Of a stretch of DNA of 64,000 nucleotides, positions 17,602 to 25,714 are shown in pieces. The DNA is from Aureimonas sp. OT7 (GTDB taxonomy: Bacteria; Pseudomonadota; Alphaproteobacteria; Rhizobiales; Rhizobiaceae). The stretch lies in NCBI RefSeq assembly GCF_014844055.1, contig NZ_CP062167.1:2517501-2581500 (forward strand), in the 5' to 3' direction. A model generated the notes under the pieces. The model was not told where the DNA came from, searched no databases, and saw nothing but the letters and a program-made list of their open reading frames with translations. The translations under genes were made by a program, and so were the position numbers. Every line of letters begins with the position of its first letter. The stretch's first letter is position 1.

Positions 17602-18438
17602 ATGCCACAGTCTCCCAGGGCCTTGCGCATGGGCTTCGTGCACCTGGCCCTGATGCTCTACACGCTCATTGCCGTTGCCCCCGTGGCAATCGTCGTGATG
17701 AACTCGTTCAAGACCCGGCGGGGCATTTTCAACGAGCCGCTGATGCCGCCCTCGCTGGAGACAGCCAGCCTGGCCGGCTACCGCATGGTCGCCTCGCAGG
17801 GTAATTTCCTTTTGTATTTCCAGAACAGCATGATTGTGACGGTGACGTCGCTTTTCCTGGTGCTGCTGTTCGGCGCCATGGCCGCCTTTGCGCTGTCGGA
17901 ATATCGCTTCCGCTTCAACGGCCTTCTCGGCCTGTTCCTGGCGCTCGGCATCATGATCCCGATCCGCCTCGGCACGGTCGCGATCCTGCAGATGATGGTT
18001 GCGACGGGTCTGATCAACACGCTGGCGGCACTGATCCTCGTCTACACCGCGCAAGGGCTTCCGCTTGCCATCTTCATTCTGTCCGAGTTCATGCGCACGG
18101 TATCCGACGACCTCAAGAACGCCGGTCGTGTGGATGGACTTTCGGAGTATCGCATCTTCTTCACGCTTGTCCTGCCGCTCGTGCGCCCGGCCATGGCGAC
18201 GGTTGCGGTCTTCACCATGATTCCGATCTGGAACGACCTGTGGTTTCCGCTGATCCTGGCGCCGGGCGAAGCCACCAAGACGGTCACGCTGGGGGCGCAG
18301 CTCTTTCTCGGGCAGTACGTCACCAACTGGGAGGCGGTGCTGGCGGCGCTTTCGCTGGCCATCCTGCCGGTGCTCGTCCTGTACCTTGTCTTCTCGCGCC
18401 AGTTGATCCGGGGCATCACCGCCGGCGCGGTGAAATGA
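17602..18438 (+). CDS. Sugar ABC transporter permease (MalG-like)
   Basis: The 278-residue partner permease of the CUT1 importer has six membrane helices, the N-terminal MNSFKTRRGIFNEPLMPP loop and the EAA-type segment KNAGRVDGLSEYRIFFTLVLP (about residues 172-192) followed by PIWNDLWFPLILAPG, the usual MalG ending. GGAGGCGTC precedes the ATG. The stop overlaps an ATG of the following oxidoreductase frame. It works with the preceding permease and the ATPase at 19543 to import the amino sugar. Confidence 0.93.
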   Translation: MPQSPRALRMGFVHLALMLYTLIAVAPVAIVVMNSFKTRRGIFNEPLMPPSLETASLAGYRMVASQGNFLLYFQNSMIVTVTSLFLVLLFGAMAAFALSEYRFRFNGLLGLFLALGIMIPIRLGTVAILQMMVATGLINTLAALILVYTAQGLPLAIFILSEFMRTVSDDLKNAGRVDGLSEYRIFFTLVLPLVRPAMATVAVFTMIPIWNDLWFPLILAPGEATKTVTLGAQLFLGQYVTNWEAVLAALSLAILPVLVLYLVFSRQLIRGITAGAVK

Positions 18439-18458
18439 TGGAAGGGAACAAAGGTGCA

Positions 18459-19511
18459 ATGAGCCGACCGCTTCGTGTCTTCGTCGCCGGCCTCGGCCAG
18501 ATGGGCCGCTCGCATGCGCTGGCCTACCATCGCAATCCAGGTTTCGAGATCGTCGGCCTGTACAACCGGTCCGACATCGCGCTGCCGCAGGAGTTGGTTG
18601 CCTATCCCCGGCTGGCGGATTTCGAAGCCGGCTTGGCGACGGCTCCCGATGTCGTCTCCATCAACACCTATACCGACAGCCACGCCGACTTCGCCATCGC
18701 GGCGATGGAGCGCGGCGCGCATGTCTTCGTGGAAAAGCCGCTGGCCGCCACCGTGGACGATGCACGGCGCGTGGTGGAGGTGGCGCGCCGGACGGGCCGC
18801 AAGCTCGTCATCGGCTATATCCTGCGGCACCATCCATCGTGGCAGCTTTTCATCGAGAAGGCGCGAGAACTGGGGCCGCCCTATGTGTTCCGTCTCAACC
18901 TGAACCAGCAATCCTGCGGCGCGGCATGGGACATCCACAAGCGGCTGATGCAGACGACCTCGCCATTGGTCGATTGCGGCGTGCATTATGTGGATGTGAT
19001 GTGCCAGATCACCGATGCGCCCCCGGTCGAGGTACGGGGCATGGGAGTGCGCCTTTCCAACGAGATCGCCGGCGACCAGGTCAATTACGGGCATCTTCAG
19101 GTTCTGTTCGCCGACGGCTCGGTCGGCTGGTACGAGGCCGGCTGGGGCCCGATGATGTCGGAGACGGCGTTTTTCGTGAAAGACGTGATGAGCCCCGGCG
19201 GCTCGGCGTCGATCGTGCTGGGCGAAGGCGCATCCTCGTCCGATATCGATACCCATACCAGGACGGCGAAGATCCGCGTGCACCGCGCCGCCCTTGGTGC
19301 GGATGGCGGCTTTGCCGGCCCCGACGAATGGCATTCCACGGCGGACGAGCCCGACCACCAGGCGCTGTGCGAGCGCGAGCAGGCATTCCTGTTGCAGGCC
19401 ATACGGAACGATACCGACCTCTCCCGCCACAATGAAGACGCGGTCCGCTCGCTGGAGATCGTCCTGGGAGCGGACATGAGCATGCGGGAAGGCCGCATCG
19501 TAAAGCTATGA
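18459..19511 (+). CDS. Gfo/Idh/MocA family NAD(P)-dependent oxidoreductase
   Basis: The 350-residue protein opens with a Rossmann motif (VFVAGLGQMGRSHALAYHRN, about residues 7-26) and has the family lysine in VFVEKPLA (about residue 95) and the substrate-side SPLVDCGVHYVDVM, whose His is catalytic in many members. These enzymes oxidise or isomerise sugars and inositols. It is embedded between the permease and ATPase genes of the amino-sugar importer, so it probably acts on the imported sugar or a derivative. No step of the known GlcNAc/MurNAc route needs it. I chose the ATG at 18459 with AAAGGTG just upstream; in-frame ATGs at 18435 and 18438 overlap the permease stop and are alternatives. 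Confidence 0.88.
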   Translation: MSRPLRVFVAGLGQMGRSHALAYHRNPGFEIVGLYNRSDIALPQELVAYPRLADFEAGLATAPDVVSINTYTDSHADFAIAAMERGAHVFVEKPLAATVDDARRVVEVARRTGRKLVIGYILRHHPSWQLFIEKARELGPPYVFRLNLNQQSCGAAWDIHKRLMQTTSPLVDCGVHYVDVMCQITDAPPVEVRGMGVRLSNEIAGDQVNYGHLQVLFADGSVGWYEAGWGPMMSETAFFVKDVMSPGGSASIVLGEGASSSDIDTHTRTAKIRVHRAALGADGGFAGPDEWHSTADEPDHQALCEREQAFLLQAIRNDTDLSRHNEDAVRSLEIVLGADMSMREGRIVKL

Positions 19512-19542
19512 CCCGCCCCGGCACGCGCACGGAGACCGCCTC

Positions 19543-20571
19543 GTGACGACATCGCTCGAGTTGAAAGCCATCGCCAAATCCTTCGGAGCGACGGATGTGC
19601 TGAAGGGCATAGACCTGAAGGTCGAGGAAGGTGAGTTCGTGGTCTTCGTCGGTCCTTCCGGATGCGGCAAATCCACGCTCCTGCGCATCATCGCCGGCCT
19701 GGAAACGCAAACCAGCGGTCATGTGGAGATCGCCGGCCGCGTGATGGATGGAGTCGAGCCGGCCAAACGCGGCATCGCCATGGTGTTCCAGTCCTATGCG
19801 CTGTATCCGCATCTGACGGTGTCCGGCAACATGGACCTCGCCCTCAAGCAGGAGGGGGTGGACAAGGCCGAGCGGACGCGGCGCGTGGCGGAGGCCGCGG
19901 CGATGCTGGAGCTGACACCCCTCCTTGCGCGTCGTCCCGCCGAATTGTCGGGCGGACAGCGGCAACGCGTTGCCATCGGCCGCGCGATCGTGCGGGATCC
20001 GACCCTGTTCCTCTTCGACGAGCCCTTGTCCAACCTGGACGCCGCCCTGCGCGTCAACACGCGCCTGGAGATCGCACGGCTCCACAGGGCTCTCGGCGCC
20101 ACGATGGTCTATGTGACGCATGACCAGGTGGAAGCGATGACACTTGCCGACAAGATTGTCGTTCTCAACGCCGGCCGGGTCGAACAGATCGGCCGGCCGA
20201 TAGACCTTTACAACCGTCCGGACACACTGTTCGTCGCCGGGTTCATCGGCTCACCGCGCATGAATTTCCTGGGGGGACCGCATGCCGAAGCCCTCGGCGC
20301 AACGCGGATCGGCGTGCGGCCCGAGCATCTCGAGGTCGTCGCCGAGGGCGGCCAATGGCGTGGCACGATCCGCCACGCCGAGCATCTGGGCTCCGACACC
20401 TACCTTTACGTCGCCATATCCGACACGGAGGAACTGACGGTGCGGCTGCCGGAGGAAAGTCCGCTGGAGGCGGGACAATCCATCGGCCTGCAGCCAAGGC
20501 CCGGCCGTGTCCACCGCTTCGACGCGGACGGAAAAACCCTGAGGGGCGATCAGTCCGCGCCGCCCTTGTAG
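19543..20571 (+). CDS. Sugar ABC transporter ATP-binding protein (MalK/UgpC-like)
   Basis: The 342-residue ATPase shows Walker A GPSGCGKST (about residues 36-44), the Q-loop VFQSYALYPHLTV, signature LSGGQRQRVAIGRAI, Walker B LFLFDEPLSNLDA, D-loop and the switch His in VTHDQVEAM. The C-terminal 100 residues form the TOBE domain of the CUT1 type (RIGVRPEHLEVVAEG and later). It starts at GTG with GGAG upstream and closes the rightward amino-sugar operon. Its 3' end overlaps the convergent HxlR gene by 22 bases. Confidence 0.94.
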   Translation: MTTSLELKAIAKSFGATDVLKGIDLKVEEGEFVVFVGPSGCGKSTLLRIIAGLETQTSGHVEIAGRVMDGVEPAKRGIAMVFQSYALYPHLTVSGNMDLALKQEGVDKAERTRRVAEAAAMLELTPLLARRPAELSGGQRQRVAIGRAIVRDPTLFLFDEPLSNLDAALRVNTRLEIARLHRALGATMVYVTHDQVEAMTLADKIVVLNAGRVEQIGRPIDLYNRPDTLFVAGFIGSPRMNFLGGPHAEALGATRIGVRPEHLEVVAEGGQWRGTIRHAEHLGSDTYLYVAISDTEELTVRLPEESPLEAGQSIGLQPRPGRVHRFDADGKTLRGDQSAPPL

Positions 20572-20915
20572 CCCGCCCGAGCCGCCACGATCGCCCCATG
20601 GTTGTTGTCCGCCCAGGCCACCAGCGATCGCATCGGCACAAGAAAGGACCTGCCCAGCGGGGTCAGGTCGTAATCCACGCGCGGCGGGATTTCCGCATAC
20701 ACGGTCCGCTTGACCAGCCCGTCCTGCTCCAGCCGCTTCAACGTCTTCGACAGCATCTGTCGCGAAATGTCGTCGACACTGCGGGTCAGCTCGCCGAACC
20801 GGCGCGTGCCGCCAGCGAGGGCGTCGATGACGAGCAGGCTCCATTGGTCTCCGATCCGGTCCAGCACGTCGCGGATCGGACAGGGTTGGTCGAACTTCGT
20901 TTCGCTTAACAGCAT
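20550..20915 (-). CDS. HxlR-family transcriptional regulator
   Basis: This 121-residue winged-helix protein has the HxlR pattern: an N-terminal Cys (QPCPIRDVLDRIGDQWSLLV, Cys 12), RRFGELTRSVDDISRQML, KTLKRLEQDGLVKR and YDLTPLGRSF. In several HxlR proteins the conserved N-terminal Cys senses electrophiles, quinones or disulfide stress. It is transcribed divergently from the NAD(P)-binding oxidoreductase at 21039 and very probably controls it through the palindrome at 20988-21008. Confidence 0.92.
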   Translation of the reverse strand: MLLSETKFDQPCPIRDVLDRIGDQWSLLVIDALAGGTRRFGELTRSVDDISRQMLSKTLKRLEQDGLVKRTVYAEIPPRVDYDLTPLGRSFLVPMRSLVAWADNNHGAIVAARAGYKGGAD

Positions 20916-20987
20916 GAATAGCTCCGGTTGTCAGGGCCGGTCAGCGCGGCGTGACTACTTGCGGGCATGGGCACGGCGTCCTACCCT

Positions 20988-21008
20988 TTGGTCTGCAATA
21001 AAGACCAA
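20988..21008. promoter_or_regulatory. Candidate HxlR operator
   Basis: TTGGTC (20988-20993) and GACCAA (21003-21008) form a perfect inverted repeat spaced by nine bases, between the HxlR gene and the oxidoreductase it faces. This is the usual place for an HxlR site, 31 bases before the oxidoreductase start. Confidence 0.6.
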
Positions 21009-21038
21009 GTCCTGAAATCATACCAAGGAGATAACCAG

Positions 21039-21650
21039 ATGGCAAAAGTGGCGCTTATCGGTGCATCCGGAAATGCCGGCTCACGGATCTTGAAAGAGCT
21101 GTCGGATCGTGGCCACCGGGTTACGGCCATCGCCCGCAACCCGGACAAGATCGCCGACCTGCCGAACGTCACCGCCGTCAAGGGCGATGTCTTCGACAAG
21201 GACGGGCTTGCGGCGCTGCTTGCCGGCCATGACGCAGTCATCAGCTCCGTGCACTTTACCGCCAGCGACGCGCAAACGCTGATCGAGGCCGTGCGTCAGT
21301 CTGGCGTGCGCCGCTATCTGATCGTCGGTGGCGCCGGGAGCCTGGACGTGGCGCCCGGCCAGCGCCTCATCGACCTGCCGGACTTCCCGGAAGCGTACAA
21401 GGCAGAGGCCGGCAAGGGCGCCGAGTTCCTCGATCTCATCCGCAAGGCGGACGACCTCGAATGGACCTTCATCTCGCCATCGGCAGAGTTCGTGCCCGGC
21501 GAAAGAACGGGCACGTTCCGCCTCGGCAAGGATACGCTGTTGTCGAATGAAGCGGGATCACGCATCTCGTTCGAGGATTTCGCCATTGCGCTGGTGGACG
21601 AGCTGGAAAGGCCGCAGCACATCCGCGCCCGCTTCACCGTCGGCTACTGA
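21039..21650 (+). CDS. NAD(P)H-binding (SDR a5-like) oxidoreductase
   Basis: The 203-residue protein starts with an atypical short-chain-dehydrogenase Rossmann motif, VALIGASGNAGSRILKEL (about residues 4-21), and continues with VTAVKGDVFDKDGLAALLAGHDAVIS and VRRYLIVGGAGSLDV. Such NmrA/YwnB-like proteins bind NAD(P) as reductases or redox sensors. The ATG at 21039 has an AAGGAGAT site. HxlR proteins often control quinone or flavin reductases of this sort, so a role in electrophile stress is a reasonable inference. The 3' end overlaps the convergent MFS gene by 17 bases. Confidence 0.9.
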   Translation: MAKVALIGASGNAGSRILKELSDRGHRVTAIARNPDKIADLPNVTAVKGDVFDKDGLAALLAGHDAVISSVHFTASDAQTLIEAVRQSGVRRYLIVGGAGSLDVAPGQRLIDLPDFPEAYKAEAGKGAEFLDLIRKADDLEWTFISPSAEFVPGERTGTFRLGKDTLLSNEAGSRISFEDFAIALVDELERPQHIRARFTVGY

Positions 21651-22761
21651 TCGGAATGGCGGAGGCGGCCATCGCAAGGGCCGCCCCGCCGAGGGCCGGA
21701 CCGCTTCCCGCCTGGTCGTAGACCATGCCGAACAGCGGCGCGCCCGCCGTCTGGCCAAGCGCCACCACCAGGAACGGATAGCCGAGCCCAAGTGCCGGCT
21801 GGTCCTTGAGGATCGCAATGCCCCATAAGAGCAGAGCACCGGTAGACACGATATAGGCAAGACCGAACAGCGCCATCGCAGCGAAGGCGAAAGCCGGTTG
21901 CTCGCCGGCAAAGGCAATCAGGCCGATTGCCAGCGCCAGCGCACCGACGCTGATGCGGTGGACGGGGCCGATGCCGAAGCGATCCGTCAGCATGCCCGTC
22001 GCCACCCCGCCGGTCCCGGCCACGCCCAACACGATCCAGGCAAGCGCGATGCCCCTGTCGTCGAACGCATACTCGTCCCGCAGGATTGTTGCCCCGAACG
22101 TCCAGACGGCGGTCGAGCCTGCACCCATCAGGAAAGCGGCGATGGTCAGCGCGGCAATTCCATGTCGCTTCAGAAGCGCCAGAGGCGCTTGCCTTGCGGC
22201 TTCAAGGCCCCTGCCCGCCGGAATGGCGAACCATAGCCATGCAGTGATCGCCAACCCCGTGAAGGCGAAGGCGGCGTAAAGCTGGCGCCAGCCGAAGGCG
22301 AGCGACAGAACGGCGATGCCGGAAAGGACGATCCCTGCCGCCGTACCGGAATTGATCGCACCGTTGGCCCTGGCCTGCATGTGCCGGGCGAAGGCGCGTG
22401 CCACGGCGGCGGCCAGCGGCGGCGATGTCAGCCCCGTGCTCAATCCGGCCAGCGCCATTGCGAGGCCCATCGTCATGGCTGACGGAGCGAGGGCGGCGAG
22501 AGCCAGACCGCATGTCGCCACACCGCCGGCCAGCATCGCGTTGGTCCGCTCCGCATTGCGTGCGCCCCAGATGGCCGTGAAGACGATGCCGACGCAGTAG
22601 GCGGCAAAGGAACCGCCGCCGATCCAGCCGGCGGCGGTTGCGCTGAGGTTCAGCTCCGCGCCAATACCGGGCAGAAGCAGGCCGAAGGCAAAGCGCGCAA
22701 GCCCGTAGGTCAGCGCGGTCAGGCAGAATCCGGCAGCGACGATGTTGAGGTTGCTAGACAA
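21634..22761 (-). CDS. MFS transporter, YbfB/YjiJ-like
   Basis: The 375-residue membrane protein has about twelve hydrophobic segments and the YbfB/YjiJ beginning TYGLARFAFGLLLPGIGAEL. The motif-A-like loop after helix 2 is WGARNAERTNAML, and a second occurs at GMLTDRFGIGPVHR. Members of this group are putative drug or small-molecule exporters. It overlaps the end of the TetR gene by 8 bases and shares its direction, so TetR probably represses both. The substrate is unknown. Confidence 0.87.
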   Translation of the reverse strand: MSSNLNIVAAGFCLTALTYGLARFAFGLLLPGIGAELNLSATAAGWIGGGSFAAYCVGIVFTAIWGARNAERTNAMLAGGVATCGLALAALAPSAMTMGLAMALAGLSTGLTSPPLAAAVARAFARHMQARANGAINSGTAAGIVLSGIAVLSLAFGWRQLYAAFAFTGLAITAWLWFAIPAGRGLEAARQAPLALLKRHGIAALTIAAFLMGAGSTAVWTFGATILRDEYAFDDRGIALAWIVLGVAGTGGVATGMLTDRFGIGPVHRISVGALALAIGLIAFAGEQPAFAFAAMALFGLAYIVSTGALLLWGIAILKDQPALGLGYPFLVVALGQTAGAPLFGMVYDQAGSGPALGGAALAMAASAIPISSRR

Positions 22762-23305
22762 TTCCGCGTTCCCGCGCGTGCTGCAGCAAGACGTCAGCAG
22801 CCTGCTTTGCCTCCTTTATGCAACCGGCGCCAACGACGGCGGCGGTGGCGGTTGCACCCTCGAAGAGCATCCATATCTGGCGCGACAGGCCGGCATCCGG
22901 CCGACCGAGCGTGCTGGCAACACGCTGTGCCACCTCGGCTTCGAACTCCGCCTTCTGCCTTGCCACGACCCGGGCGATATCGGCGTTGGCCTGCGCGTAT
23001 TCGGCGCGGGCGCGCAGCAGCATGCAGCCCCGGGCACCATGCTCGTCGATCCACTTTTCAAGCGTATCGAACAGGGCCGCCACGGGGTTGGGCGCGGCAC
23101 GCCCGCCGGCCAGCCGCGCCATGAAGGCATTGTGCCGATGGTCGAGAACGGCGAGCACAAGCCCATCGCGCGAGCCGAAATGCTTGTAGAGCGTGCGCGT
23201 GGATGCTCCGGACGGCGCAAGCACCGCATCGACGCCGGGCGCCCGGAAGCCGTTATTGTCGAAGACGGCCTCCGCGCCGCGAACAATTTCTTCATCCTTG
23301 CTCAT
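22754..23305 (-). CDS. TetR-family transcriptional regulator
   Basis: The 183-residue protein has a TetR helix-turn-helix near the N-terminus (AEAVFDNNGFRAPGVDAVLA, then GASTRTLYKHFGSRDGLVLAV, about residues 11-50). The remainder is an all-alpha ligand-binding domain with a Cys in ARGCMLLRARAEY. It precedes the MFS gene with an 8-base overlap, so both are one transcription unit. A 20-base palindrome lies 10 bases before its start. The arrangement fits a ligand-induced efflux pair that represses itself. Confidence 0.92.
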   Translation of the reverse strand: MSKDEEIVRGAEAVFDNNGFRAPGVDAVLAPSGASTRTLYKHFGSRDGLVLAVLDHRHNAFMARLAGGRAAPNPVAALFDTLEKWIDEHGARGCMLLRARAEYAQANADIARVVARQKAEFEAEVAQRVASTLGRPDAGLSRQIWMLFEGATATAAVVGAGCIKEAKQAADVLLQHARERGIV

Positions 23306-23314
23306 CGACGGGCA

Positions 23315-23334
23315 TGTAAAGCGATCGTTTTACA
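23315..23334. promoter_or_regulatory. TetR operator
   Basis: TGTAAAGCGATCGTTTTACA is palindromic at every pair except one (g opposite t), and sits 10 bases upstream of the TetR start codon. Length, symmetry and position are those of an autoregulatory TetR-family operator. Confidence 0.75.
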
Positions 23335-23369
23335 GGTCAAGCCGACGCGGCGGGGCGTGGGGCTTTGGA

Positions 23370-24179
23370 TCAGACTTGGGACAGGGTGGCCTGCACGATG
23401 CCGCCATCGGACTTGAACCGCGAGCCGACGGGCTGCCCGGCCTCGATGAAGCGGACGTCCCGGATCGCGCCCGCCGACCGCAGGGCAGCGACGATATGGT
23501 CTCGCTCCGGATCGGAATGGCGGTCCACCCGGTGCGAGATCTGGAACGTCATGGATTGCAGGCCGAAGCCGAGATCCTGCGTGCCAGCTCCCACCCACAC
23601 TTGCGCCCGATCGGCGGAAACCGTGGTCCGGCGGCTCCAGAAGGCAGCGGCCACGGCATCGAACGCCGGCTCCGCCTCCGCCGCCCAGAACCGGACATGA
23701 TGGCGCTTGCGGGGGCTGTCGCCGACATCTTCCTGAAAGCCGATATCCTGCCGCCGCCCGAACAGGAACAGCGGACTGAAGGGTGCGCCGGGATAGGGCC
23801 GGTTGGTGACGAAGCACACGATCATCCGCCAGCTCGTACGCAGCGTCAGCGGATCGGCCTGCGCCCAGCCGGCTTTTTCGAAACCCGATTTCAGGTCCGC
23901 AAGCGATCCGGCCAGCACGATGTTGACAGGGTCCGCAGGGATGCCGTCCCCGGCGCGCGTCACGCGCGGTATCCGGTTGCCGCGGGTCAGGGTGACGGTG
24001 ATCCGCAACACCAGCGGCAGGATCACATAGGCGGCGACGAAATAGGTGCAGAGAAGCGCGACGAACCAGGGAAGCCGCCGGTCCACCCGGTCGAAGATCT
24101 GCACCACGACGAGCCAGATGGTCAGTGCCGCGATGACGGCCAGGACAAGTCGCTGCAGCCAGCGGACGAAAAGGCTCAT
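23370..24179 (-). CDS. LssY C-terminal domain membrane protein
   Basis: The 269-residue protein starts with a transmembrane helix (LVLAVIAALTIWLVV) and a second at about residues 38-60 (WFVALLCTYFVAAYVILPLV). The soluble remainder carries DPVNIVLAGSLADLKSGFEKAGWAQ, PYPGAPFSPLFLFGRRQD and HVRFWAA, which match the LssY_C domain found alone or fused to PAP2 phosphatases. Its biochemical role is unknown; in Legionella LssY belongs to a secretion-associated locus. It follows the FAH gene by 70 bases on the same strand and may be transcribed with it. Confidence 0.8.
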   Translation of the reverse strand: MSLFVRWLQRLVLAVIAALTIWLVVVQIFDRVDRRLPWFVALLCTYFVAAYVILPLVLRITVTLTRGNRIPRVTRAGDGIPADPVNIVLAGSLADLKSGFEKAGWAQADPLTLRTSWRMIVCFVTNRPYPGAPFSPLFLFGRRQDIGFQEDVGDSPRKRHHVRFWAAEAEPAFDAVAAAFWSRRTTVSADRAQVWVGAGTQDLGFGLQSMTFQISHRVDRHSDPERDHIVAALRSAGAIRDVRFIEAGQPVGSRFKSDGGIVQATLSQV

Positions 24180-24249
24180 GGTATGGCGGCATCCGGCGGT
24201 GGGCGGCCCCGCCCGCCAGGCGGCGGACGGGGCCATGGCCGACGATGCG

Positions 24250-24957
24250 TCAGGCGACGCGCGTGCGCAACTCCCCGATGCCGTCGACATGGCCCAGCAT
24301 CTCGTCGCCGCGCTCGACGGCGCCGACCCCGGCCGGCGTTCCGGCGAAGATCAGGTCGCCGGGCTGCAACTCGAACAGGCCGGACAGATAGGAGATCATT
24401 TCCGGCACCTTCCAGATCATCTGGTTCAGGTCTCCGCTCTGGCGGGTCTCGCCATTGACCTTGAGCCAGATCGCACCCGAGGTGATATCGCCCGCGTCAG
24501 CGGCGGGCACCAGCGGTGTGCAGGGCGCGGATGCCTCGAACGCCTTGCCCGTTTCCCAGGGGCGGCCCATCTTCTTGGCCTCGCCCTGCAGGTCGCGGCG
24601 GGTCATGTCGAGGCCGACGGCATAGCCGAAGACATGCGACATGGCGGCGTCGAGCGGGATGTCCTTGCCGCCCTTATGCAGGGCCACGACGAGCTCGATC
24701 TCGTGGTGCACGTCCTTGGTGGACGAAGGATACGGAAAATCCTGCCCCGACAGAACCAGCGTATCGGGGTTCTTCTGGAAGAAGAAGGGCGGCTCCCGGT
24801 TCGGGTCGTGTCCCATTTCGATCGCATGGTCGGCGAAGTTGCGGCCCACGCAGTAGATGCGATGCACCGGGAACAGCTTGTCCGTGCCGGCCACCGGAAG
24901 CGTCGGTATGGGAAGAGGCGTGAAGACGTAGGAATCGGAAGCGGTATGCACGTTCAT
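24250..24957 (-). CDS. Fumarylacetoacetate hydrolase (FAH) family protein
   Basis: The 235-residue enzyme has the FAH fold core: VGRNFADHAIEMG, FFFQKNPDTLV, the metal-binding acidic residues in HHEIELVVAL and GLDMTRRDLQ, and QPGDLIFAGTPAGVG near the end. The length and the FPVHRIYCVGRN opening resemble fumarylpyruvate hydrolase, which ends gentisate degradation, but other beta-diketone or acylpyruvate substrates are possible. Its start overlaps the stop of the preceding permease (ATGA). It is thus the catabolic enzyme of a NitT/TauT-type import operon, so the imported compound may be an aromatic or oxo-acid. Confidence 0.88.
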   Translation of the reverse strand: MNVHTASDSYVFTPLPIPTLPVAGTDKLFPVHRIYCVGRNFADHAIEMGHDPNREPPFFFQKNPDTLVLSGQDFPYPSSTKDVHHEIELVVALHKGGKDIPLDAAMSHVFGYAVGLDMTRRDLQGEAKKMGRPWETGKAFEASAPCTPLVPAADAGDITSGAIWLKVNGETRQSGDLNQMIWKVPEMISYLSGLFELQPGDLIFAGTPAGVGAVERGDEMLGHVDGIGELRTRVA

Positions 24958-25709
24958 GATCTTGCTCCAGCGTAGTACTCGATCCTGGACTCGAAATGTT
25001 CGACGAATGCCGACAGCAGCATGGCGGCGGCAAACAGAATGATGGTCAGTGCCCAGAAACTGGCCATCTCGAAATTGCGGGAGAAGCTTTCGAACAATTC
25101 ACCGTAGCCGATAATGGAAACGAGAATCTGTCCGATGACCACCCCTTTGACCCCACGAATGAGACCAATTCTTATACCGGCCAGGATTTCCGGCAGGGCC
25201 GACAGAAGCACGATCTTTCGGAACAATGTCCACGGACCGGCTCCGTAGCTGCGCCCCATCTCGAACAGCGAGCGGGGAACCTGCATGACCCCGGCGCGGG
25301 CATCCAGCACGATGATCCACACCGCGAACAGGAAGACGGTGACGATGACCGTGGTTTCCCCGAGGCCGAACAGGATCATCAGCACCGGGACCAGCGCCGA
25401 CAGCGGCGCCGAGACGAACATGTTGACCCACAGGGCCATCAACTTGTCGACCGACTTGAACAGGCCCATCAGGATACCGAGCGGCACGCCGACGCCGATG
25501 GCGAACGCCATGCCGATCAGGAAGCTGCGCACGGTGATGATGGAGGCGTTCTGCCAGGACTGGCTCTGTACCAGCCGGATGCCGGCCTCGATGATGTCGC
25601 TCATGGGCGGGATGAGGAAGATGAGGTCCATGCGGCCGACGACCTCCCAAAGGAGAGCCCAGACGATCAGGGACGCCATCATCGGGATACGGATTCCGAA
25701 AAGCGTCAT
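24954..25709 (-). CDS. ABC transporter permease, NitT/TauT (SsuC-like) type
   Basis: The 251-residue membrane protein has six helices and the EAA-like loop seen around FEMGRSYGAGPWTLFRKIVL (about residues 143-162), as in SsuC, TauC and ThiX permeases. It is the second permease of this operon; the other is at 26523. Two distinct permeases with a single ATPase suggest a heterodimeric channel, or two transporters that share an ATPase. It starts 5 bases after the ATPase stop and overlaps the FAH start. Confidence 0.9.
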   Translation of the reverse strand: MTLFGIRIPMMASLIVWALLWEVVGRMDLIFLIPPMSDIIEAGIRLVQSQSWQNASIITVRSFLIGMAFAIGVGVPLGILMGLFKSVDKLMALWVNMFVSAPLSALVPVLMILFGLGETTVIVTVFLFAVWIIVLDARAGVMQVPRSLFEMGRSYGAGPWTLFRKIVLLSALPEILAGIRIGLIRGVKGVVIGQILVSIIGYGELFESFSRNFEMASFWALTIILFAAAMLLSAFVEHFESRIEYYAGARS

Positions 25710-25714
25710 GGCCC

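Noticed and set aside
14842..18459. Minus-strand frame of about 1200 codons across the importer genes
   Set aside because: It contains no recognisable motif and covers five well-supported plus-strand genes, so I treat it as a shadow.
20550..20571. Short convergent overlaps (also at 21634-21650, 30139-30151 and 59061-59097)
   Set aside because: Overlaps of 13 to 37 bases between convergent genes are common in compact genomes and not worth a finding, unlike the 89-base overlap at 38838.
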